This document shows, piece by piece, positions 11,421-62,975 of a stretch of DNA of 64,000 nt. A model generated the notes under the pieces. The model was not told the DNA's origin. It searched no databases and saw only the letters and a list, made by a program, of their open reading frames with translations. This stretch comes from Trissonchulus latispiculum (taxonomy: Eukaryota > Nematoda > Enoplea > Enoplida > Ironidae): NCBI GenBank assembly GCA_030248195.1, contig JASAND010030512.1, forward strand, positions 1-64,000. The letters run 5' to 3'. Within the stretch, counting starts at the first letter, position 1, and every line of letters begins with the position of its first letter. The position numbers and the translations under genes were made by a program.

Positions 11421-11892
11421 AGGATTTTGACAAAATGAAGCAAAAATCTTTAAATGGTCATATCTCACTAGCCAGTCGTCTGATTTCAGTAATTTAAGCA
11501 GTTCCTGAACCAGCAGAGTCTCCGCTTTCTTTTGAGTGACTTTACCGCGACGATGGGGCCGTCACGCGCGGCCGTGTCTCGTTGGCACATGTTGACGTAC
11601 TACTTCCATGTTTGTTAGAGCCTAGCTTTTCTTGCAGAGGTCGCGGCGCGTCGGGACACCCACCGTTGGAAAGAGCGTGCGATTCTGCGTCGAATGGTAT
11701 AAGAACTTTGGCTCTGTGACCACTGTAGCGAAAGTTATGTTCGAAAAACCAATTCAGGGCAATTTCAACTCTCCATCCCGAATAATCCATTTCTGTGGCC
11801 CCACTATGTTACAAAAACTTAGCAGACATCGTCCCGTTACCAGGCAATCGTTCTTTGCGGTTTCCGGTAGAATTTTTAGATTTTGGTTTCTA
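11421..11892. repeat. Tandem duplication, unit 2 (472 bp, no expansion)
   Basis: Nearly identical to unit 1 outside the 99-bp block, so the duplication is recent. The plus-strand frame reads SVRFCVEWYKNFGSVTTV, then MFEKPIQGNFNSPSRIIHF, without the Gly and Arg/Glu repeats. There is no clear start codon and the frame is stopped just upstream, so I treat it as a remnant. Confidence 0.75.
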
Positions 11893-11893
11893 A

Positions 11894-12046
11894 CAGTACC
11901 CTGCACTCATAAGGTGACAGTTGGCGAAAACTGAAATTCGCGAACTTTGGCAGCTTGATAGCGATTTTCGTCAACTTCGGCGATTTCCGTCAGCTTCGCG
12001 AACTTCCAATTATCGCCAACTGTCACCTTATGATTGCAGGGTACTG
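11894..12046. mobile_element. Mariner-type MITE, copy 2
   Basis: Same ends and orientation as 10696-10847 (CAGTACCCTGCA / TGCAGGGTACTG). The left flank is AA rather than TA and the right flank is TA. It closes a MITE-unit-unit-MITE arrangement. Confidence 0.85.
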
Positions 12047-12440
12047 TAGATTTGGGGTGGTGTAGGCTCCCCAACTTTTTCTGAGAGGCCCCCCTCTGGA
12101 GACCTCACTTCCCCCCCAGGATCATTATATAGTTTCACCAGTGCGGTGATGGGGGCATAGTTTCCCTGGAACTTTGGGTCTGGGAGGGGTAAATCTTGGA
12201 AGGTTGGTGGTCGACCCAAGAAATCTAATAGGGGTAACCCCCCCAACCATAGGTGTTCCTTGAGAAAAAGTTGGGGGAGAGGGTAACCGAAGTTAGGGTG
12301 GGTGGGGTCAGCCGTTTTGAGGTGGGGTGGGGTCCAGAAAAATCGAATTTGGAGGGGGGTAAAAAATTTTTTGATCAAAAATTTAGAAAAAATTTGCAAA
12401 TTTGCTAAAAAACGTTATTTCCAACTAAAAATCAACTAGA
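12047..12440. repeat. Copy of a homopolymer-rich repeat
   Basis: 12245-12440 matches 7630-7830 in direct orientation (GGTGGGTGGGGTCAGCCG, then CGTTATTTCCAACTAAAAAT). No gene is seen. Confidence 0.6.
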
Positions 12441-12775
12441 GATTCACTGGGGCCGCCACTACCGGGGCCGGGGCCACCTTGGTCCCGGTACCGGGGCCGG
12501 GGCCTGGAAATTGGGGGTCCAAATGGAAAATTTTTAAAAATGTTCTTGAAAATTCAAATTTTGCAATACTTTCTGATATACAAACGTTGTTTTCATTCAA
12601 ATCGGTGGGGAAATAAACGATTTGCAACACTTCTTGGCCTTCGAAATTTCAAAATTTTGGTCAAAAAAGTCAGAAACTTCCAAAATTTTTATATACTATA
12701 TATATAATTTTTGGCCCCGGTCGGGACCGGGGCCTGACCACCGGGGCCGTGGCCGGGCCTGACAACACACTTTAG
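12440..12775. mobile_element. GGGGCCGG-iterated element, probably hAT-related
   Basis: CGGGGCCGGGG words cluster at both edges (12445-12505 and 12712-12765) around an AT-rich middle. The layout matches the other CCGG-word elements, but the terminal TGGGCA-like sequence and an 8-bp duplication are not clear. A similar short cluster is at 20550-20690. Confidence 0.4.
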
Positions 12776-13249
12776 TCAGAGAGCTAAAACTATGCTATGA
12801 GCTATGGGAGTTATGAGCTCAGAGCACCCACTTTTCTTGGAAGGGGAACGTTTTTTGAGGTAGGGTGTTTATGGGGGCCCCCAGTGGAATAAGCCCAGCC
12901 AATTCTCATCACCCCGTTTGTTTTATATATAAGGCATTTATATATACGTATATATCTTGTCATTACTTTCGTTTCAGTAATATATATACACCGGTGGACT
13001 GCAAGATGGCTTTACAATAGCTTATTTATATATGGTGTAAAATTGCGCTGGAAATTAATGCAAATTGTTACGTAATATGTACTGTTTTGGTATTTATTAC
13101 TTGCCTCTTCGGAAAAGCTAATATATATATACGTATATAGTTTTTCCTCTTTTACATTATTAAGAAACTTTTATTAATTTCATTTCATATGATTTATATG
13201 TTGGTGAAGAAAACCGGTGTTCGTCAACTTAATTGATTTTTGCATCCTT
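12776..13249 (+). other. 5' flank / possible 5' UTR of the calcineurin gene
   Basis: No coding exon is seen here. The sequence is AT-rich with ATATATA words and leads into the ATG at 13250. The transcription start cannot be placed; a TATA box cannot be told from the many TA microsatellites. Some of this may belong to exon 1. Confidence 0.35.
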
Positions 13250-53800
<40,551 letters not shown>

Positions 53801-53912
53801 GTAAGAGAGGATTTGAATGTGAACAACTGCCCGTCGACCAGAGACACTATTCTCAGTCCTAAATGTCAATTTGTTGGATCGCCTTTCTTTTTTTGTTTTT
53901 TATTTTCCGTAG

Positions 53913-53921
53913 GTATTGTTG
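53913..53921 (+). CDS. PPP3C: Candidate 9-nt microexon (Ile-Val)
   Basis: Follows a strong polypyrimidine acceptor TTTTTATTTTCCGTAG. GTATTGTTG before a weak donor GTAGCC would add G-I-V in phase 1 to phase 1. If not spliced there, the frame runs on to a stop near 54097 and would make a short alternative C-terminus. Confidence 0.18.
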
Positions 53922-54409
53922 GTAGCCAGGAGGTTATGCTTCCCCCTCCCCTCCATTCCCTCTCTCAAGCTCGCTCGCACCAAGCGTTGCGCTCCTCTTG
54001 TTTCTTGGCCTATCAGTCAACTTATGTATGGTTATATTCTGTGCATTTTTCACCTCGTCTTTCTTGTCCATCTGAATTCTTTTTATTTTATTTTTAATCT
54101 CAATTCCTTTTCTGTTTTGTTTTGTTTTGTTTTGTCTCGTCTTCATATTATGTTTTCATTCTTTTGTTTTTGTTTGAGTTTAAAATTAATCTTACCCCAA
54201 CACCAATTTGCAAAACTTCACTAGCTAATTCAAAGGCGGTGTCATGGGGCTTGGATCGTTGCACAATTCTGTAGATTTTGAGTCGTTACGAGATCAGTGA
54301 AAGCTATGGGATTGTTTGTACCCAATTTTTTCCTATAAGTAAGCGTTTTCACCGTAGTCTGCTGAACAAGAAACTGAAGTTAGATATTTTTGTGAGTTTG
54401 CGTTTGCAG

Positions 54410-54424
54410 GTTCCTCAACTGCAG
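54410..54424 (+). CDS. PPP3C: Candidate 15-nt microexon (Ser-Ser-Thr-Ala)
   Basis: GTTCCTCAACTGCAG lies between TTTGCGTTTGCAG and GTTTAG. Phase 1 on both sides keeps the calcineurin frame and adds SSTA before the calmodulin-binding segment. Short AG-N15-GT matches occur by chance, so this is tentative. Confidence 0.25.
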
Positions 54425-55263
54425 GTTTAGCTTATATGTAGCTGAGCTTAAACGAAACGAAGGTGAGCTAAACCGGAAATAGATTTTGGAAACAGGATAA
54501 TCCTATCCAGGGGCGAATTCAGGATTTTGGAAAGGGGGGCGACTCCAAAAGAGGTTCGGACACATTTTCCCAAAATTGGCCAAATTTACTCTAAAAAGCT
54601 AAAAATTTCAAAAAATTCCGAAGGGGGTTAGAAAAAATCATATTTGAAGATTTGAAAACCCATGCCATAATGAGTTGTGTGACATTGGGTTTGGATGCAT
54701 TTGGAGTTTTTTTAGGTTGGACAAAATGGCACTATTTTGTGACAAATTTTATCCGTGAAGTAAAGAACTATGCAGAGAGAGCGAGAGAGAGTAAAAGAGG
54801 CAAATGGACAAATTAGCAACTGAATTCTGTCGGCATGACACTAGTATGCTTGGAAAATTTTCAGTTTTGATTTTATTTGTCTTTTTTATTATCTAAATGT
54901 TTTGCCTAAAAGTTGGCAATCGTCATAGAAGATGGTTGATTTTTTGGTGGAACTCGTCTCAGTACCTTCAATTTGACTTAATATCACACTCAATCTTCAA
55001 CAAATCACATCTTTTTAGATTATATTGTCTTTTACTTTCCTTTTTGTGTTTGATTTCAATTTCAGTTTACAGTTTTAGTCTCATTCTATTTTATGTTTAC
55101 GTGGTCTACATTTTGGTTCATTGTTCCTTTTTATTTTTGCATTAATTCAATGCAATCTTGCAAAGGCTTTTCTTGAAACCTTTCATTGCACCTTTCAGAT
55201 GAGCAATTCAGATAAAAAATAAAAATTCAGTTCAGATAAAAACTATTTTTTTGAAAGCTGTAG

Positions 55264-55284
55264 GTGTTGAGGCATCTGCGAAAG
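55264..55284 (+). CDS. PPP3C: Candidate 21-nt microexon (VEASAK)
   Basis: GTGTTGAGGCATCTGCGAAAG between TTTTTGAAAGCTGTAG and GTGTGG. Phase 1 on both sides. The added VEASAK is loosely like the ATAAARK residues that follow this splice junction in human calcineurin A. Confidence 0.28.
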
Positions 55285-55861
55285 GTGTGGGTAGAACCAA
55301 GAGTAAGAGCATTCGGCTGGGGTCCTTCCGTCTATATCCATGAGATTTCGCGTGATTACAATAACAATAAACAGTGCCGCCGCCGATTTCCTGAGTATAC
55401 TGAGGACGGGAAAGGGTTGATTGATATTCTGGGCTTTTTTAGTGGGGGCCCCCACTTTCTGAGTTCCCTCCACTCGACCCCTCCCCCCCCCCACTCGGCC
55501 CCACTCCCACTTTTTTGAGCTTCACCCATATTATAAGACACCCAAAAATGCCAACTTTTAAGGATTTTTGGTCGACGTTTGAAAAGATTTTTGAAAATTT
55601 TTTGGTCAAAAATCGTCTATTTTGATACTCAAACTCAATTTTCGAGCAGTTTTAAGCATAGTTATTGCAGTATGTGTAGAAAACAGGCCATTTTTACTGC
55701 ATTTGTACCAATTTTGGACCACTAGTGGGGGTGTCCTTCCCCACCCACATTTTTTTCGCATAGAAAATGCCCAGGATATCGCTACTTTAGCTGTCTGAAA
55801 ACTGCGTACTTATTCCATTAATTTCTTCTGGTATGGATTCGTTCATTTTTCTTTGGTCGTC

Positions 55862-55862
<1 letters not shown>

Positions 55863-55892
<30 letters not shown>
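55863..55892. repeat. (TTTC)n microsatellite
   Basis: About seven TTTC units, pyrimidine-only on the plus strand. Confidence 0.9.
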
Positions 55893-55893
<1 letters not shown>

Positions 55894-56485
55894 TTTTGAC
55901 ATCTGTTGTAAATTCCTGACACAGTTTGTCTAAGTCTGAGTTTTTTCCGTTGTGCACTGGAACACGAGTGTTTGAGATCACCTTCTCAATCTCACACCTG
56001 CTATATGCAATCTTAGGCCTTATCAAATTGAAGCTGCGATTATGCTGTATGACAAAATGCATCCGCATTAAATTGCATTAAATTTTTGCCTTAAATTTTC
56101 AGTTGAATCTATTGTGTAAAATTTATTCAAATATGTACCTTCCTTTGTTTGCTGATTTTCAGTGATTTTGTTAAGTTCTCAATTCTGTTATTCAGTTTCT
56201 TCTTTCAATTTATTTTGTTATGGCCATTACTTATGTTATCTACAGAGCTTTAGCAATATCTTCTTAGAATTTCTTCAGCTTACTTCTTGAATGAAAAGAT
56301 ACACCACTGTCACTCGAGTCACACACTAATACACAATTGTAAATAGAACACAACGATGAAACCTGGTGTTTTCCTTTTCCAAACCAAACTCGACTCAAAG
56401 TCGGTTTGAGCGTTGAACTAATTAATGCAGTTGAATGACTGGCTTAATGTGTCCCTTTATTCTATTCACTTAATAGTATATACGA

Positions 56486-56853
56486 AAGTGATGGGCACCG
56501 GATATTTTTTCATATCCGGATATCCGCCTATTTTGCGTTAACGGATATCCGGATATCCGGTTATCCGCCTATTCCAAACTCAAGTTCTAGAAAATTTTTC
56601 GTTTTGCAGTGAAAATTTCAATTTTTCTGTCAATTTTTCGGTATGTTGTGAATTTTATCATACAACCAAGCCACAAAACTGGTTTCAAAGATATTTTTAG
56701 TGAAAGTTATGAAAAATATTTGAAAATTCTTTTTTTACCAAGCATTTGTTAGTTTTTCGTTACTTTGTCTGAAATTCCTTTATATCCGGATGTCCGGATA
56801 TTTTTTCAAATCAGATATTATCCGGATATCCGGATATCCAGTGCCCATCACTA
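56486..56853. mobile_element. hAT-like MITE with ATATCCGG iterations, copy 2
   Basis: AAGTGATGGGCACCGG at the left and CCAGTGCCCATCACTA at the right, with ATATCCGGATATCC words near both ends. ACGAAAG stands on both sides (56482-56488 overlapping the left tip, and 56854-56860), consistent with a 7-8 bp duplication. Inverted relative to copy 1 at 34603. Confidence 0.78.
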
Positions 56854-57337
56854 ACGAAAGCAGATCTCTGAAATTTGAATTTTGATATCAACTCTGACTT
56901 GGTACTGTACAAGCCCAGGGAAAGTAGTTTTTTCACATTTCAGACATGTTTTACCAGTTTTTCGCGTCTGCTGACTAAAGGAATGGATTAGTGTTATTAT
57001 TTACTTTTTGTAAGCTGAAGGAGAAGTGCTTCTATCATTCAAGCAGCTTTGACCTAATACCGCCCCTCCCTTCTCCAGATATTTGAGGAAAACACAGGTT
57101 TTCAGATTGCAATGCAACTCTTCATTGTACATACACATTATACCTATGATGAACATGGTGTGATTAGCTTAGCTGCATTATATATATTAGTGACAATCGA
57201 TTAATTCTCAAATGTTTTTTTCGTTCTCTATGTGTCTAGTCGAATTTGAATGACGACTTTTTCCGTAAAAAACTGGATTAGTTCTTTTTACTTGTTATTG
57301 TTGTTTGTTTGTCTGTTTATGTTTTGCCCTATCTCAG

Positions 57338-57346
57338 GCGCGGAAG
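57338..57346 (+). CDS. PPP3C: Candidate 9-nt microexon (Ala-Glu)
   Basis: GCGCGGAAG sits between CCCTATCTCAG and a near-consensus donor GTAAGAG. In phase 1 it adds G-A-E. Its splice signals are the best of the microexon candidates. Confidence 0.3.
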
Positions 57347-57930
57347 GTAAGAGACTGTAACTTTTCTTGGGAGCTGTGCCGTGTTACTACCTTCATTAAT
57401 ATTCTCATTCATTCATTCATTCATTCCGTCTATGCAATGCAATTCTGCAATACTCGTTTTTAGTGCTGATATTGCAATTTTTTCGATTTTCTTCTTGAAT
57501 TTTTCTAGTTTTGGCTTTCTTTTTCGATTATTTCGTTTGTTATTTTGAGACTAGCTTTTTTCTTTAGCTATTCTGTCGTTTCTTTTTGCTTTTCTGCGTT
57601 TGTGTAATTGTATGCCTATTTTAACTTGGCTTCTTTCGGTTTATTTGCTACTCTTTCAGCAGATATTTCGGTTAATATTATACTTTTAACATTTATACAG
57701 TGATTTCTTTGTTCTCTCACAGTCCCCATAGCTTTTGCTGTTTCCTTCCTTATTCGCTTACAAACTGATGTCTTTTCATGCTAAAATTTCTTTGTTTTGC
57801 ATCGAAAATTGGGAATCGTGTGATATGGTAAATTTACCCAGCTGAAATTAGCTAAGCACTCTCTATAGTGTGGTGGAGTGGTTCGGCCTTCCTATCTCCG
57901 AAAACCACATGAAAATTTGGAGAGCTATCC
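57347..57930. other. T-rich intron stretch
   Basis: (CATT)n near 57405-57426; otherwise no feature is recognised. Confidence 0.5.
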
Positions 57931-57941
57931 ACACAGAATTT

Positions 57942-58539
57942 TGGTCTTTTATTACCTCCCCCAGTTAAAATTCATAAAACTTAACCAATTGAGCTGAAAT
58001 TTGGTGTGGGTACCTATGCTTTAGATCACGCTGAGTTCAAATATCGCAATATTTTTCGATTTAGCGAGATTCTACTTTTTCAATTCGCTCGGGCAGGCCG
58101 AGGTAAATCGAACAATTTTTTGTCTCCGATTTTGGTGAAAAGTTGCATATAGGGGTTTTCTGGATCGCTGAACACGAATCTGAAGTCCGTTTTTGGATTC
58201 AGCTTTTTGTTAGCTCAGCAAAGCTTACAACGTAAGCTTACAGCTTTAGGTTATATCAAGCTAACGAAAGCTTAATCGAAAAACGGACTTCAGATTCGTG
58301 TTCAGCTACCCAGAAAACCCCATATGCTACTTTTTGAAACTGCAGCAGCAAAATCGGCGACAAAAATTTTCGGTTTTCCCTTGGTTCCCCTGGGCGAATC
58401 GAAAAAAATACAATCTTGCTAAATCGAAAATTTTGCGATATTTGAACCCAGCGTGTCGAAAACCCATACCAGATTTCAGCTCAATTGTTCAAGTTCTAAA
58501 ATTTTTGAGTGATGGGGGGGTTTAATCTGGAAAAGACCC
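57942..58539. mobile_element. Palindromic element family A, copy 2 (598 bp, uninterrupted)
   Basis: A perfect 8-bp duplication CAGAATTT (57934-57941 and 58540-58547) flanks TGGTCTTTTATTACC and GGAAAAGACCC. The arms carry GATCACGCTGAGTTCAAATA and GAACACGAATCTGAAGTCCG with their complements. No coding capacity. Confidence 0.88.
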
Positions 58540-58549
58540 CAGAATTTTT

Positions 58550-59479
58550 AGTCGTGTTGTCGAGTTCTGTACTGAGTCCAAACTCTGAGAAATGCAGGTT
58601 CCACAAATTAAAAATTAAAGTTATCTGAAACATAATTCAGAAGAATACACCTATTATTCTTGTTGTTTTCATTCGCATCAGTGAGGAAACTGATGATTCT
58701 TAACAATTTAAGTTAGTTTTTAACTTTCAAATTGGTAATATTTTAGTCAACAGTTGCCAAAGCTTTATAAAGTATTACTAAATTTGGCCCCAGTCTATAC
58801 CGCGATAACTTGACTCCTGAGGCCGGGACTATGCCCCCTGTGCATCTATATTTAGAAACTATCGGAATTTCACTTCTCCTATTTATTTTGCCTTTAGTGA
58901 CTTACTATTATTCGCATATCCATACCATATTCAACCCCGTTGAATTTATTTTTTCCAAATGCTTCTTGTGCATTCATTTACAAGCTAAAGTGCTTATTTT
59001 TTGTTGCTTCTTTTTTCTTAACAAAGTAGTTTTGTTCTTGGTTGATTTTGCTTCTTTTATTTTAATTTAAAATCTGACCGAGTCGAAACTCAGGCTTCTG
59101 CTATTTCCTTGCTTTTTCGATTTTGCCCCTTTTCGCATACATATTTTTATTTTTTTAAGGTTAAGCCGGATCTTTTGGTTGAGTACAAACTTTGATGAGT
59201 CGCCTCAAAAACGTGTTAAATATACATACATTTACTGCTGATCACGAGAAAAGTGAAGAATTGAGAAGTTGTGTTTTGTGCATGTACCAAAATATCTCGC
59301 GACAAACGTTTATGAATCTGGAAAGTATGGCCAAGTTGTTGTGCAAACTGTATACTAATTTTTTGAAAGGAAAAATTTAATTATTTTTAAGATGTATATA
59401 CTTGAGCTTTTGAACCAAAATTTATATCTTCAGAAATTAATATACCTAATTTTTGAGAAGCTATTAAAAATTCTAATTC
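58550..59479. other. AT-rich stretch, no gene seen
   Basis: Short frames of T-rich sequence only; none has family-like motifs. Confidence 0.5.
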
Positions 59480-59487
59480 ACGGGTAC

Positions 59488-60265
59488 CAGTGATGGAACC
59501 GGGTCACTTAGGCTTGACCCGTTGACCCGGTGACCCGGTTGAGCCCTGACCCGGTGACCTGGTGACCCGGTGACCCGGTTTTCCAGAAAATTCCAAAATC
59601 TGCAAAAAATTTTTGATTTTGCCTGGGAAGGCTAAATTTTTGGCTTCCATGTTCCATCACCACCCCGAAAAGAATAACTAAGACGTTATGTTTGCTCTAA
59701 GTTTTTTTAAAATTCATTTGATGGTAGCTGTAGCTTTTTCTAAATTTATGCAGATTTTAATAGCAAACCAATAATTTATCCGTCTGCGAAATTTTGCAGG
59801 TTCTAATATGAGTACTTGTCCAAATACACGGAGTATTTTTAAAATTTGGTTTTCATTATGTATTGCGTTAAATTAAATTAAATTTTTCACTTACCTTCGA
59901 CATTTACCTTGGTTGCGAAAACAATCTGCAAACCATATTTTACTGAATAGAGTTATGCAATAATCATAAAACTTATAAAGCTAAGGCTAAAACGCTAGAC
60001 AACAATTTGCCAGAGACAGACAGATTCAAATAACATCATGCTGCGAAAATGCTCAAGACTAAGATATAGAAAACAATGCCAATTAATATTGGACATTGAA
60101 CAAAAATTTAAGCTAAAATTTTAGTTTGGTAAGCCAAAAATTTCTAAAATTTGGGGTAAATTCAGAAAATCGGGTCAAGACCGGGTCGAAGCTGTTGACC
60201 CGGTGACCCGGTGACCCGGTCCAAAAAGTGACCCGAACTGACCCGGTGACCCGGTTCCATCCCTG
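59488..60265. mobile_element. hAT-type element with GTGACCCG iterations
   Basis: CAGTGATGGAACCGGGTCA at the left and TGACCCGGTTCCATCCCTG at the right. A perfect 8-bp duplication ACGGGTAC (59480-59487 and 60266-60273) flanks it. GTGACCCG is iterated at 59515-59578 and 60190-60252. The 778-bp interior is AT-rich without a transposase. Confidence 0.9.
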
Positions 60266-60273
60266 ACGGGTAC

Positions 60274-62355
60274 TGCAGTTTCCCTTTGGTTTTGATACAT
60301 TTTTAAAAAGTATCAAATTCATGTGCAGGATTTAGGAAACTTCTAAAATCTGGAACAATTTTTCATATCTATAGCCAAAACTGGCTTTCTGGAATTCGAA
60401 CTAGCCACTTTTGTTTTTAACTTTTAACCAACAACAGATTGAAAACTCAACTCAAAATTGCTGTTTTCGAAAAATTTATAACCCAGTTTTTAAATCTTTG
60501 GAAACTTAACTAAATATTTTTATTTTTAAAAAACTTTACTAAAACCTGAGCTGAAATGTCCGAAAAAGTCCGGGGGAGTCTGAAAGTTTCTAAAAATCGT
60601 GCCCAGAAATCCTTAAATTTTGGCATTTTCTAGACACCTTATAGTGAGTGGGGTGGAAGCCGAATAGAGTGGGGGTGGGCCGAATCGGAGAACCCTGGCA
60701 GTGGAGGAGAGGGAATCACCACCCCCTTGCCATTAGAAAAAGCCGAGAGATTGTATGGTGCATACATTTATTTTATTTATCCTTTTTTCAATTTTTGCTA
60801 GGTAAAACTACTCAATCACAACAACTGCTGTAAGGGATCCGGTTTAAATTTAAAGAAACTCAGTAAAATCTACCTCTGACGACTACATACGAAGCCTGTT
60901 AAAACAAGACAAAGGAGAAAAATGTTTCCACACAAATGAAGTATATAGCACCAAGAAGCAAACCACTAGCAAACTTGTACCAGAAAATTCTTTTTCTACT
61001 TCTACATTCCTCTCTTTTTTCTCGCCATCGTTTCCGGTTTGGTAATTTAACCATTGCCTTTCCTATCTGGACATTAAAATGTCTTTGATCGTTTTGGAAA
61101 TTTTTGTAAGATTTCATTGTTTGCTTTGTGCTCCAACTGCACTCGCTGAGAGAAGATAAAATATTGTAGTATATATATAAAAGCTGTGAAAGTTTTAGCT
61201 ATATTACACGAAGCTAAAATTATATTTTTGATCCGGGAAAAGTTATTGCAATTGTTTATTTTGCTGCTGCTTGAATTTTCTTATATATTATTTTCACTTC
61301 TATATTTGTTGTTTCTAATTTTGTTTTTTCCATTTTGCTATTTCATTTCTCAGTCGCTCCTAAATTAATTTAAAGCCAAACCTGATCCTGAAATGTTGCT
61401 GGAATGAGGTTGAAAATCAAATTTACAAAACTCCCATTACGCTCTAAAATTTTCAAAGTTATATGTGGTAAAAATCACTTATATATAATATTGAAAATAG
61501 ACGTTACCCAGATAACATTATAGATGAAACTTGGTGAAATCCATATGGTTTTTGTGAATTCTAAGACAGAACTTTGTAAATATTTCCTGTGAAAAGTTAC
61601 GAAAAATAGCTGGCGCACTCTGTTAATGACAGCAGACTCTTGTCTTGCGAGTTTGTCACGTTTGTTATCACCTTCTCTATAGACTTTGAATGACTTCAGT
61701 ACTTTGGTATATATTCTTTCTCTTCCTTTCCCTTATATATAATAGTTGTGTGCTCCTGCTACTATCTTCCCCGTAATTTGTTTATTTTCATCTCCTTTCC
61801 TTTTATGATAACCTCCCCTTCCCCCCTCCCCTGATTTGATAGTTTTTAGAGTTGGTCTATCAAAAGAATGACAGTATTGGAAAATATCGCCGCTGTATCC
61901 CTGTTTCCCCCTAAAACTAGCAATTTTAGAGGTGGCAATGCATCACGCCCATGATGGATACATTAAATTTACTTAAAACGCGTTTCCTGCTCTGCGCTTC
62001 TTGTCTTTTGATATGTACAGTGTACATACCATTTTTTTATGATTTTCTAATTGCTTTTGCCGGTCTGAGGAGAGGTTCTCATTCACCGTTCCTCACTCAA
62101 TACCTCAGTCCTAACGCTCTACCTACTCTCTTACCACCTACGTATCTTAAAATCAGTTTTGGAAGCTAATGGTCGTTTTGGAACAGATTTGATAGCATTT
62201 ACACTAGTCTTGAATTAATTTGACACCCCCGCACCGTTTCGGGCCGCTCCACGCGCTAATTTTACTGACTTTTAGACTTTCTTAGACCACCTTCTTAGCT
62301 CACCCCAAGCATTTGGTCCCCCCACTAGCGGGAGGGAGGAGGAGGAGGAGGGCTC
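60274..62355. other. AT-rich stretch, no gene seen
   Basis: A possible acceptor at 60801 (TTTTTGCTAG) followed by GTAAAACTACTCAATC is noted but not called. A purine tract (GGAGGGAGGAGGAGG) lies near 62332. Nothing else is recognised. Confidence 0.45.
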
Positions 62356-62364
62356 CCCCGAAAC

Positions 62365-62967
62365 GGGTCTTATCGCGATTATCCCCCCATCACTCAAAAT
62401 CCTTAAAACTTGACCAAATGAGCTAACATTTACCATGGGTATGTTTTCGACAACGCTGAGTTCAAATATCGCAAAAATTTGGATTTCGCGAAATTCGATT
62501 TTTCTCGATTTCTAAGGGGGGGACCAAGGAAAACCGAAAAATTTTTTGTCGTCGATTTTGCTGAAAGGTTGTATATGGTGTTTTCGGGGTCATGAACACG
62601 AATCTGAAGTTCGTTTTTGATTCGACTTTTTGTTAGCTCAGTATAAGCTATATATATAATGGTTTAAGCTTAGATGTAAGCTTATACTGAGCTAACGAAA
62701 AAGCTGAATCGGAAAATGGATTTCAGATTCGTATTCTACGACCCCAAAAACCCCTGTATGCAGCTTTTCAGCAAAATCGAAGCAAAAAAATTTCGGTTTC
62801 CCTTGGTCCCCCCTTAGAAATTGAAAGAAATCTAATATCGCGAAAGCTAAAAATTTTGCGATATTTGAACTTAGCGTGGTCGAAAACATACCCATAGTAA
62901 ATTTAGCTCATTTGGTCAAGTTTTAAGGATTTTGAGTTGTGGGGGGGGGGTAATCGAGATTAGACCC
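62365..62967. mobile_element. Palindromic element family A, copy 3 (603 bp)
   Basis: GGGTCTTATCGCG at the left and CGAGATTAGACCC at the right, with CCGAAAC on both sides. The arms (CAAAATCCTTAAAACTTGAC, GAACACGAATCTGAAG) are complementary for about 290 bp around TATATATATAATGG. Confidence 0.87.
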
Positions 62968-62975
62968 CCGAAACT

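Larger units (their letters stand above)
53801..57337 (+). other. Intronic stretch after exon 10
   Basis: T-rich intron with small microexon candidates (53913, 54410, 55264), a CCAGGGGCGAATTCAGGATT repeat start at 54510, a G/C-run repeat at 55440-55515, a (TTTC)n tract and a hAT-like element at 56486. The calmodulin-binding exon was looked for and not recognised. Confidence 0.6.

Noticed and set aside
10971..11790. Duplicated 82-residue minus-strand frame as a gene pair
   Set aside because: It mirrors the plus-strand frame of the same duplicated DNA; no domain is recognised and the duplication explains both copies.
12900..13140. TATA-box promoter for calcineurin
   Set aside because: TATATA words are everywhere in the window, so none can be singled out as a promoter.
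60802..60829. Calcineurin exon (GKTTQSQQL) resembling the GGKQTLQS region
   Set aside because: The acceptor and donor look usable, but the phase leaving it does not join any plausible next exon and the calmodulin-binding exon that should precede it is absent.
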